Source: Chionoecetes opilio (lineage: Eukaryota > Arthropoda > Malacostraca > Decapoda > Majidae). From it: 64,000 nucleotides of DNA. The stretch spans positions 25,001-89,000 of the forward strand of contig JACEEZ010003542.1 in NCBI GenBank assembly GCA_016584305.1, in the 5' to 3' direction. Below the pieces are notes generated by a model, which saw only the letters and a list, made by a program, of their open reading frames with translations, was not told where the DNA came from and made no database searches. Position numbers and translations under genes: made by a program. Of this stretch, positions 55,816 to 64,000 are shown one piece after another. How positions within the stretch are numbered: position 1 is the first letter of the stretch; each line of letters starts with the position of its first letter.

Positions 55816-56599
55816 TATGGGCGTTTCATAGACTTTTGGAGGTTAGGAGGCAGTAAGGGGCGCCAACTCTGCACAGGCGCCCCTAGAAAGGTAGTCATCA
55901 AAACACCGGCAAACCACAGTGCTGCAGCCCCTTACCCCCAACCCCCCACACGTGACCCAAGGAGGCCCCCACCCCACAAATTTACCCCCACGAGCCGCAT
56001 AGTCCTGCCTGCAGCACATTCCCTGACCCCCCTCCAGGACAATGGGGCCTGCGACAATGCCCCGGCCCCCCAGCACCTCCGCAGGACCGGGGACGCGACC
56101 GCAGGTATGCACTGGGAGATTCGAGGCGTGGGCCGTAAGGTTTTAAGACCGGCCTTATTTGCGGGGGGGTTCCACACTTACCGCCTCCCACGTGAGATTA
56201 TTGTGTAACAGCGCGTACAGCAGCGCATCGATGCCGCCTCGCAAGCAGGAGTTCCGGCAGCTCTCGACTTCACGGCAAACAACCGGACGAAGTGTAGTGA
56301 TCGGCCTCGGTGCGAGGTGGGGGGCATGGCAGATTTTTTCACATATACCCAACTTGGGACAGCGTCGGGGCATAGTTTCAAAGGCCCCCGCCCTAGCGGG
56401 GAGTGTAAATTCCCCTGTCCCGATTGGGGAAAAATCGCTAAAGAGTATATGCTGAGCGAAAAGTGGTCATGGGCTAAGTGATGTAGTAAAAGAAGGTGGA
56501 AGTGTTACGGGTTTTCCCCGCCTTACATCTATGAGTGACATAATAAAACCGGGGTGAAAAAAATAGAAGCCCCAGAAAAAGGCAGCGTGGGGGTCGGGG

Positions 56600-58150
56600 A
56601 CCGGGGGACGTGGCAACCCTGGGGACGTACCAACAGAGACCACGTCACCACCGCAACCCCCCCCAGGCCTTATCCCCCACCGAGGGGAGCACGGCCAGCC
56701 CCCCCCACGGGAGCCTGGCCACGATACGCCCCAACCACACGGACGGGGGGGCCCGGCCCGGGGGCCTGCCGGGCTGCGGGGACACGCCTGGGAGGCGGCA
56801 CCAGTGTCCGCCCCCAACGCCGCATGTCGCAGTTGTGGTCGGAAGGGGGATTTCTGGCGGCTGTGCCGTCCCTCCCCCAGGGGCGCCCCCCCCTATTCCA
56901 AAGCAGTATCTAGGGGGCGTGGAAGTAATGGCGGGCCTGTCTTCCAGGTCGTTTTTCCCCCCACCCCCCCAGGCAAAAGGGCCACCCACGGGATAGCAGA
57001 CACAGGACGCAGGTGTGCATGCAGGGCCCCCCTCTCAGGGAAATTAGGTCCCCCTGCGCCAAAATCCAGCCCTCACCCGGACCCTCGCCATGTCGCCGGG
57101 AGGGGCTAAAGCTCTTGGGGAGCTTAATGTCGAAGTACAGCAGGGGCAACACCACCCCGGAGTGCGTGTACACAGCGGAGGGGGTACAGCGACTCTACTT
57201 GTCATTGGAACCTGCAAAGGGCCCCACATTGGTACCCCCAAACTTCCCGCCCCCGGCCCGAGCGGGGCGGTGATGACAACCGAAACCCCCCAGAAGACTC
57301 CCACCCGCCCGGGCCCCACCGCCATAGGAGGAGGAAAAATTTTGAACCTTGAAGGAGTTCCTCGGCAGTTCGGGGCACACGGGTTTTGCAGTGGAGCGCA
57401 CACCCTTGCCTAAAGCACGGCCCCCCAACCCCCTCCACCTCCTCCGGCGCACGCCCCTGCATACACGTACCCGCTTCTGTTCCTCACCACTTCTACGATG
57501 AGGTACGGCCCAGCTCGACGCGACATCATCAAGGGGACATCGAGGGGGGCCTGCCGGGGAAACCCCCGATGGGTGTGCACGCATGGGGTGGTACCCAAAA
57601 AACCGGGAAACCAGCAGAACAGTGGGTTTCCAGAAGCTCAATCAAGCGGCCTGCGTGAGACTCACCACACCAGGGCCCCCCTTTGATCTCATCCTGGGTC
57701 CCGAAGCACCTTACAAAACGGTGGGGGCGCCTACTCCGGCTACCACCAAAAACCCCTGGGCAGTGAAGTTGTGGCTGACGGTATCACCCTTTGGGGGGGT
57801 TTCCGCTACCGCAGGACACCCATGGGACATGTTCCACAGGACGCCTTCACAAAACGGGGGATGAATCATCGCCGATCCCCCGGGAAAAATTAAATGCGTA
57901 GACGAAACCTTGTAGACCAGGTGGTGGGGGCCTTGGGACACTTCGCTGCTACAGAGATGCTTGGACAAAAGGAGTGACGCTGAGGGCCCCACAAGTTCGC
58001 TTCTGCAGAAGAAACGTCACTTTTGGGTTATCTCCCCGGATTTTGGGGGAGACCACCAAGTCACGACCCTCGTCAAAAGCTCACGAAATTCGCTTTGCCC
58101 ACCCGCCCATCCCTGACGGGCATAAAAGATCATGTTCGGCCTAGTCAATC
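56600..58150 (+). pseudogene. gypsy-type gag/protease/reverse transcriptase region, frame-broken
   Basis: At about 56,824-56,866 the plus strand encodes CRSCGRKGDFWRLC, a CCHC zinc knuckle with D in place of the usual H. At 56,992-57,010 IADTGRRC gives the aspartic protease DTG active site. From 57,820 MGHVP and then KCVDET (57,892-57,909) match the palm region around the usual VDD motif, here VDE. FGLVNQVG at 58,133-58,156 is the connection typical of Ty3/gypsy polymerases. The many frame breaks coincide with poor sequence quality. The D-for-H and E-for-D changes may be call errors. Confidence 0.65.
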
Positions 58151-58228
58151 AGGTGGGACCCTTTCCCGGGGTAGCACCAAATGGAAACCTTTCAGGGGGT
58201 GCTGAAAAAACCCGCGGGAAACCGTGTA

Positions 58229-58839
58229 CGGGGGGTCCCGTTATACGAGCATTCGGGATCGAGAACCGATGATAAGAGGTGAAATTAGGGTCTATTTTCA
58301 AAATTTCGAGACGAAAATCCAATGATACGACATTCAAACTGGGGGAAATAAAAATTTTCAAGTTCAAAAAGCGGCCCTACCCCTCCCGGGCTGGACAAAG
58401 GGGGATTTGATTGACCCCCGTGAGGTCCCCGTACAAGCCGTGACCTGAAGGGTAATTAGCATATGCTGACATTTAGGGGGAAATTTCGGTTCGGCCCCAC
58501 CTTGGGGGCCCCAGTCAGGTCACCCCCACAAGGGTTACCTGAAGGGGAATTTAAACATAAAGTATGGCAAGGCCCGACCCTTTTGGGGTAATTAGCGGGT
58601 GCGGCCCAACCCGGGACCGCTACACTACCTTCTTTGTATCACGCGGGGTCCCCTACATTACAACGTCTTTTTTTTTTCTTGTTATGCATGTTTTTATTTT
58701 AATTAATGTGCATTTATGTTATTTTTTGGGGGTATTTTCTCTTTCAGAACTTTTTTCCCAAAAGAAAGGGATACAGTGTGGGGAAATAGACCTGTTGTTT
58801 GTTGTGTTTGCTATAGTTTTATTTTACCTTGAAAAAAAG

Positions 58840-58871
<32 letters not shown>

Positions 58872-58995
58872 AAATTTATGGGGTTCTGGAACCAAAACCT
58901 ATATTTTACCATTAGTTATGTGTTTCGTTATACGAGATTTCGCTTTACGAGTATGCCAGGTGGAACCTAACTGCTCGTATCTTCGGACCTCCCTG
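58229..58995 (+). mobile_element. Element A inserted in the gypsy-type pol gene
   Basis: Left end degraded (CGGGGGGTCCCGTTATACGA), right end ATCTTCGGACCTCCCTG, with TA on both sides. The interior follows 33,199-33,971. Pol coding resumes directly at 58,998. Confidence 0.8.
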
Positions 58996-58997
58996 TA

Positions 58998-59530
58998 TTG
59001 GGACGACCTCGACGCAATCTTCAGGACAGCGACGGAAACCATCGGCCATCTGGCAGCGGAAGGGCTCAGGTACTATGACGTCTCCCGCCCCACAGCCGCA
59101 CTCACAGACTACAGCCGCCAGGGAATCGGGTTCCTCGTGATGCAGCAATACTGTCAGTGCGTATCTCGGGAGGCCCCCATGTGCTGCTCGGTGGATGGAA
59201 GCTGGTGCTGTGCGGCAGCCGGCACCTCACAGCAGCAGAGAAAAACTACAGCACACTGGAGGGAGAAGCTCTCGCGATCGCCTGGTGCCTCAAAAAGGCC
59301 CGCCTCTTTCCTCCTCGGCTGCAGGGACTTGACGTTCATCACTGACCACAGGGCCCTCACCAAGATTTTCGGCGACAAGGAGCTCAAAGATATTCACAAC
59401 CCTCGTATCCTCAATATGAAGGAAAGAACACTGATGTACAACTTCCGCATCAATATGTTAAAGGCAAGACCAACTGTGCCGCAGACGCGCTCTCGCGCTA
59501 CCCGGCCCTAGCGAGTACACCAGAAGAATC
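58998..59530 (+). pseudogene. gypsy-type RNase H domain, frameshifted
   Basis: The plus strand reads WDDLDAIFRTATETIGHLAA, YYDVSRPTAALTDYSRQGIG (first catalytic D), FLVMQQYCQC, then in shifted frames WKLVLCGSRHLTAAEKNYST, LEGEALAIAWCLKKA (catalytic E), and FITDHRALTKIFGDKELKDI (third acidic residue). NPRILNMKERTLMYNFRI and CAADALSRYP-type residues follow. The domain degrades RNA in the RNA-DNA hybrid during reverse transcription. Two to three indels break the frame even though the rest of this region looks clean. Confidence 0.8.
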
Positions 59531-59601
59531 CGACGAGGCCGACGACGAGGTGGTGTGCGCCGCCATAATAGTCGCGGCAGCAGAAGCCCACGGAGAATGA
59601 C

Positions 59602-60924
59602 GTGGGGCACGTGGTAGACCTGCGACAGGTAGAGAGGGAAGCCGTCAAAGATGAAGACTACCTACTACTTCACGAATGTGTGGCCAACAACGGCTGGGCC
59701 GAGCGGAAGGACTTGGAACAAGACACCCTACGCCCCTACTTCAAGATGCGACGTCACCTGTCGTGCCAGGGCGACATAGTCTTGTACACCAGTGATGAGA
59801 GGTTCCCACGCTTAGTCATCCCGGCTACCCTCAGACGCACTGTACTCACCAACCTCCACGCCGGTCATCAAGGAAGGGACTCCATGCTCCGCAGGGCCCA
59901 GCAGTCCGTATACTGGCCCGGCATAGATGCAGAAGTGGAGCAGAAACGCCGCCAATGCCCTGTATGCGAGACGCACGCACCCTCTCAGTCAGCCGAGAAG
60001 CTCCTACCCACCCCTCCACCTCAATACCCGTTCCAGCAAGTAGTGGCGGACCTGTTTAATCTCGACGGCAACACCTACTTCACTTACGCGGACAGACTGA
60101 CAGGCTGGCTAGAGATGGAGCACATACCGGGGGAGGCTACTAGCGCTCGCCTCATCGTCGCGTTCCGGCGATGGTTTAGAAGATTTGGCATCCCCGAAGG
60201 GCTGTCGTGCGACGGGGGCACAAACCTCACCAGTCGGGAGTCGAGAGAATTCTTCAACACCTGGTGCGTCAACTTGAGAGTCTCCTCCGCCCACTACGCC
60301 CAGTCCAACGGGCGCGCGGAGGCGGCCGTAAAGTCTGCCAAGAGGCTGCTACGGGGCAACATCACCCATGGAGGATCCCTGGACACTGATGGCGTCGCCA
60401 GAGCAATCCTGCAATACCTCAACACACCCCTGCAAGACTCCGACGCATCATCAGCCCAGCTCTTGACAGGCAGGCAACTTCGAGACGCCGTACCCGTGGA
60501 GACCTCCCGCTACTTAGTCAGTGATCAGTGGGGAAGACTGCTACGCGACCGAGAACGTGCCATGAACCGCTCAGCCGCAAACGCCTCACTCAGACACGAC
60601 CAGTCAGCTCACAACCTCGCGCCCCTCGAACCCGGTCAGCGAACCCGTATTCAGAACCCAGCCTCCGGGCGGTGGGATCGCTCGGGTACCGTAACGGAGC
60701 TGACGGCACCACGGCAGTACCTGGTGCGGCTGGACGGCAGCGGCAGAGCCACGATCAGAAACAGGCGTCACCTACGCCTCAGCGTAGTAAGCAACGAGCC
60801 CCAGGCAGGGACGCAGCGGGGGTCTCCGGCCGCTGTGCCGGCCAGCCCCCCTACCCCAAGACCACAATGCGCCAGGAGGGCCCCCAGCCATTTCGATGAT
60901 TACTATTTGAACTATCCTGCCTAA
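59602..60924 (+). CDS. Ty3/gypsy-type integrase, 440 codons, intact frame
   Basis: This is the longest open frame in the window. An HHCC zinc-binding domain is formed by H86, H89, C119 and C122 (LHAGHQG ... QCPVC). The catalytic triad is D150 (VVADLF), D204 (SCDGGTN) and E240 (NGRAEAAVK), with exactly 35 residues between D204 and E240, the retroviral-type D,D35E spacing. A basic C-terminal segment near residues 345-395 (GQRTRIQNPASGRWDRSG, then TIRNRRHLRLS) resembles the DNA-binding tail. It would insert the element cDNA into the host genome. It is probably the C-terminal part of a Pol polyprotein and the true upstream frame joins RNase H, so the ATG at 59,602 may not be a real start. Codon use is GC-rich compared with the neighbourhood. 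Confidence 0.85.
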   Translation: MGHVVDLRQVEREAVKDEDYLLLHECVANNGWAERKDLEQDTLRPYFKMRRHLSCQGDIVLYTSDERFPRLVIPATLRRTVLTNLHAGHQGRDSMLRRAQQSVYWPGIDAEVEQKRRQCPVCETHAPSQSAEKLLPTPPPQYPFQQVVADLFNLDGNTYFTYADRLTGWLEMEHIPGEATSARLIVAFRRWFRRFGIPEGLSCDGGTNLTSRESREFFNTWCVNLRVSSAHYAQSNGRAEAAVKSAKRLLRGNITHGGSLDTDGVARAILQYLNTPLQDSDASSAQLLTGRQLRDAVPVETSRYLVSDQWGRLLRDRERAMNRSAANASLRHDQSAHNLAPLEPGQRTRIQNPASGRWDRSGTVTELTAPRQYLVRLDGSGRATIRNRRHLRLSVVSNEPQAGTQRGSPAAVPASPPTPRPQCARRAPSHFDDYYLNYPA

Positions 60925-61045
60925 TTTAGTGTCATACATATACTTATGTCATTAGTCTGCTTTGTTTACTTCAGTTGACATTATTGTTCCTTTCTCATGT
61001 TTCATTATACAGCATCAGATGCGATTTGTATAATTGGGGGGTGAG

Positions 61046-61259
61046 TGTAGGGGTTGTTAACTTGTTTGTTTGTTAACGAGTCAACTCTCGTTAGTCTTAC
61101 CGCGTGGCGTTAACGACACGTTCGCCCAAGGTGGCAACAGAAGCGCCCAGGCAGATAAGGACAGTTGTCAGCTGGCCTCTGCCCGGGCACCTTGTATTTC
61201 TGGGTTCGGGAAATAACTACCACAGTTCAGCTCTGCCTCTCGTTCCACCTCTCGCTCCA
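61046..61259 (+). repeat. 3' LTR of the gypsy-type element
   Basis: Starts TGTAGGGGTTGTTAACTTGT and ends CACCTCTCGCTCCA (TG...CA). Confidence 0.85.
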
Positions 61260-61290
61260 ATGATCATTACTGTTAATGTTATCAGTAATA

Positions 61291-62147
61291 CACGGCCACC
61301 TTGATTTACGAATGGTTACGTTCCTGAAAAACTGTTTGTAAATCGAAAATTCGTAAATCGAATGTATTTTTTCCCATTTAACCCCATTATTTAATTTGAG
61401 ATACATTCCTACGAACAATAATCACATCCATAGAATGTCATAAACTGCTATAAAAGGCAGGAACTCGACTCTTACGTGCGCTGACAAATCAGAGAGGTTG
61501 ACAGGGTGGGTTGGAGCATTGTCGAGGAGAGCAGTGCCTTATGAGAGATGTTCTTCTGAGAGCAGTACCTCTCCACTGCAGGGCAAAAGTAATTGGTGAA
61601 CCAGTCCTCAAAATAAATATCTGTTGGTCCATGCCTTCTTGCTAGAACGGTATATGACTGGTAACGTAGCCTTAACATGACCTTTTAGGTCCCGTGGGTT
61701 TTTTAGAGTGATGAATTAGCAGAGGTTTCTCTAGTGTTATGGCTTTTCTGGCTTTCTTGGGCTTAGGACCACCCACACTAGCACTGGCACCATGCTTGGG
61801 AGGCATTATTCACTGAAATAATCACTGAAATGTCTGATTATACACAATAATGTTCATAAACACAGAACGACCGGTCGGAGAATATGTAAACAAACAATCT
61901 TGAGTGTCCCCGCGTGTGGCTGTGCTGAGCCAATGGTTCTGTTTACTGAACTTTTTACAATATTTAGGTTATAAATATTCTTACTATTTATGTATTAATT
62001 TTTTTTTTGTTTTTTGTTTTATGAATTTACGAACTTTTGTTCGTAACTTCGAATTATTCGTGTGTAAACCGAATTTTGGGACAAAATAATTTTGTTTGTA
62101 GCTTCGAAATTCGAAAATAGAGTTTTTCGTAAATCGCGGTATGAGTG
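61291..62147 (-). mobile_element. Tigger-type element I
   Basis: Ends CACGGCCACCTTGATTTACG and CGTAAATCGCGGTATGAGTG form an inverted repeat with TA flanks. The arms repeat TTCGTAAATCGAA-type motifs. A transposase fragment is on the minus strand. Confidence 0.75.
61472..61730 (-). pseudogene. Tigger-like transposase catalytic fragment in element I
   Basis: The minus strand reads GPTDIYFEDWFTNYFCPAVE, RYCSQKNISHKALL, and after a small shift the DNAPTHPVNLSDL-type segment (seen as STMLQPTLSTSLI in the open frame). W-F-x2-x-F-x-P followed by a KALLLLDNAPxHP segment is the catalytic-core signature of Tigger transposases. Only this portion remains. Confidence 0.65.
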
Positions 62148-62149
62148 TA

Positions 62150-62335
62150 CAGTCAAACCTCGGGTTTCGAATGTCTCACTTTTTGAACAAATCGGTTCAC
62201 GAGCAGAATTTCAAACTCATAATTGCACCGGTTGCCGTACGATAACTCGGTTGCCGAACAAGCTACTCGGCAAGAGCAGCTGGCAGAACCAAGATGGACC
62301 ATTAAAATTTCTTCAGGGCGGAACCCACGAAGCAC
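62150..62335 (+). mobile_element. One end of another Tigger-type element
   Basis: CAGTCAAACCTCGGGTTTCG followed by CGGTTCACGAGCAGAATTTC. It starts at the same TA where element I ends. The other end was not found. Confidence 0.55.
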
Positions 62336-62338
62336 TTA

Positions 62339-62718
62339 CCGTATTATATGGCTTATAAGATGCACTTTTTTCCCTAAAAAATACCCTGAAAAATACTCAT
62401 GCGTCTTCCAAGACTAATGTTGGAATGAGACTGCCGCCAAGACTGGCGGGAGCCGTTCCGTGGCAACTTCCGCCTCAGCAGATTGGCGTCAACAACACCA
62501 CTTATCGTCTGCTAGTGTTGATGCAGCATTTACCACCAGGCTGTCACACGTATCACAAGCTTTTTTCAGTCTTGTAAATTATAAACCATGACGATTTCAT
62601 CAAAACGATTTACTTATACAGGAGAACCTCGTTTATTCCGGCACCTTCGGGGGGAGTGCATGCCGGATAACTCATTTTGCCGTTGTTTTTGAGAGTTACT
62701 CTTATGGAATCCCCCAAA

Positions 62719-62754
<36 letters not shown>

Positions 62755-63207
62755 CCATCACAAGGAACTGGCCAAGGGCACAACAAAAATGGGTAACACA
62801 AAGCCCGCTTAGTTGCCAGTCCCTATAAAGAAGACAGTCAGAGAATAAAATAAAAAAAGTGGGGTGAGCCAATTTAGTTCGGGAGGTGTCTTGTTACTCT
62901 TCTTTGAAAAGATGTAAGTCATAGGAAAATGGAAAAACAACAGAAACAGGAAGAGAGTTCCAGAGTTTATCAGTGGAAAAAAAAAAAAAAAAAAAAAAAA
63001 ACCTGGGTCGATTAGTGCCGTTGTTTTTGAGGCTGCCGTTGTTTTAAATGCCGGTTAAACGAGGTTCTCCTGTACTATGGATTTACTTATACCTTTAGAC
63101 AAGATGTTTTTATAATCCTTTAGATTTTTTTTTCTTATTTAGAACTTTCTTTAAAAAATCTGGGTGCGTCTTCCAAGATGCAGCGTCTTATAAGCCGTAA
63201 AATACGG
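62339..63207. mobile_element. TIR element D with nested element E
   Basis: CCGTATTATATGGCTTATAA and TTATAAGCCGTAAAATACGG form an inverted repeat, flanked by TA (62,337-62,338 and 63,208-63,209). GCGTCTTCCAAGA motifs occur near both ends. No coding capacity. Confidence 0.8.
62619..63072. mobile_element. TIR element E nested in D
   Basis: CAGGAGAACCTCGTTTATTC and TTAAACGAGGTTCTCCTG form an inverted repeat of about 18 bp with TA flanks (62,617-62,618 and 63,073-63,074). A poly-T (62,727-62,755) and a poly-A (62,978-63,001) lie inside. No transposase. Confidence 0.85.
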
Positions 63208-64000
63208 TACCACCTTTTTTTTGGTAGGAAGTCCGACTTCGGTGGTAACTCGAACCCACAGCGCGGCTAGGTCGTAGATTTGGTGGTAAACATGCACGCT
63301 GGCCAACGACTGCTTGAGACTGGTATTAGGAGAGGTAGGAAGTCTCCAGGCTTGCATGTTACTGTTTGGTATGCTATCAAATATAATTTTTCTAGGTGAA
63401 TGTAGACATATAATCGCATTTGAATGGCTATTATTCATTTATATGAGTAAAGAGATGAAATACAGCAGGGTCTCATCCACGACTGGCAGCGCGGCAGCAG
63501 CAGCAGCATCATGAAGCCTGTGAGGTGGATATCAACACCAAGGGAGATCTCTTTGGTAATATTTAGTAGGGGTGCGAGGACCCCTTGAGGAATCCTATGA
63601 TCCCTGGTGATATCCTATGTGCTATCACAGGCATGGGAGCTGACCTGTCTTCTTCAGGAAGGCACAGGTACAGCGGATAACGGGGTGTTGTGAGAGTGGC
63701 GGGCAGGAAATCGGCCGCCGCCCACTACTCCGCAGCAGAGATCTCTTTGGTAATTATTTAGTAGGAGAGCGAGGACCCTTTGAGGAATCCTATGATCACT
63801 GGTGATATCCAATGGTGCTATCACAGGCGTTGGAGCTGACCTGTCTTCTTCAGGAAGGCACAGGTGAGGCGGATGACGGCGGGTTTTGCGAGAGGCGGCG
63901 GGCGGGGCAGGCCGCCCGCTCCTCCGCCAAGGTAGGTTGGGCAAGGTTAAACGTCTTATTACTCATTATTATACAACTTAGTGATTATGGTGAGATGTTA
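63208..64000 (-). mobile_element. A'-type interior fragment, cut by the window end
   Basis: Matches 32,970-33,198 joined directly to 33,974-34,550, that is, A' without the nested A element. The internal duplication (63,541 and 63,740; GGAATCCTATGATC) is present. It continues past the end of the window. Confidence 0.8.

Larger units (their letters stand above)
55610..61259 (+). mobile_element. Ty3/gypsy-type LTR retrotransposon
   Basis: Two direct LTRs of about 206-214 bp (55,610-55,815 and 61,046-61,259) begin TGTAGGGGTTGTTAACTTGT. Between them, in order on the plus strand, are a gag zinc knuckle, a protease DTG motif, reverse transcriptase, RNase H and integrase, the Ty3/gypsy order. A purine-rich AATTGGGGGGTGAG lies just before the 3' LTR and is a candidate polypurine tract. 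An A element is inserted between reverse transcriptase and RNase H. The first 2.6 kb is badly called; from 58,999 on the sequence is clean. A target duplication could not be identified. Confidence 0.85.

Noticed and set aside
56159..57700. Many overlapping open frames on both strands, up to about 150 codons
   Set aside because: They arise from GC-rich, run-prone sequence that lacks stops. Only the plus-strand zinc knuckle and DTG motifs make sense, in the context of the gypsy-type element.
55602..61270. 5-bp target duplication for the gypsy-type element
   Set aside because: The bases next to the two LTRs (GTAATC before, ATGATC after) do not match cleanly, and the left side is poorly called.

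Overview
This is eukaryotic, intron-bearing, repeat-saturated DNA. The mix of elements (CR1/jockey-like LINEs with short tandem 3' repeats, an RTE-like LINE with an ATTG tail, tRNA-derived SINEs, many pogo/Tigger-type TA-target transposons, long TA, CT and TAA arrays) suggests an arthropod, most likely a decapod crustacean. That assignment is inference; no diagnostic host gene is present. The only host-gene material I can support is two exons of a furin-like cysteine-rich protein (11,124-11,371 and 19,059-19,373, both +), consistent with one gene whose roughly 7.7 kb intron is filled with repeats. The second exon is broken by several small frameshifts.

Layout. 1-10 kb: a TIR element with a nested SINE, a Tigger deletion derivative that keeps the start of its transposase, a hAT end, a LINE ORF1 remnant, two 3' LINE fragments (one split by a younger RTE-like LINE with a clean 11-bp target duplication), and a LINE tail with a strong terminal hairpin. 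10-20 kb: the furin-like exons, a TTAA-target MITE, a tRNA SINE, a TIR element holding a roughly 152-bp minisatellite, and a visibly degraded stretch (about 14.87-18.76 kb). 20-22 kb: a TIR element with a 7-bp target duplication carrying remnants of a multicopy arthropod protein family that I cannot assign to a named transposon superfamily. 22-28 kb: a nearly full-length LINE and LINE fragments. 28.46-50.64 kb: two direct copies of one 11.1-kb block of nested Tigger-type elements. The copies abut at a single N (39,535), and a second single N (50,659) follows shortly after the second copy; an assembly-made duplication is the likeliest reading. 50.66-58.2 kb: a second degraded stretch. 55.6-61.3 kb: a Ty3/gypsy-type LTR retrotransposon with an intact 440-residue integrase, interrupted by a small TA-target element. 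61.3-64 kb: more Tigger-type elements, nested, ending in a fragment that provides the empty site for an insertion seen at 33.2 kb.

Family labels used below: A, A', B, C, D, E, F, G, H, I, J, K are local names for TIR elements. A is a roughly 770-bp element with ends CAGGGAGGTCCCG. A' is a longer relative with the same ends. C is an autonomous-type Tigger relative with a decayed transposase gene on the minus strand. The genes do not form a pathway; what can be read here is the insertion history of mobile DNA around one fragmentary host gene. All protein-family statements rest on motif recognition by eye; no database search was run.
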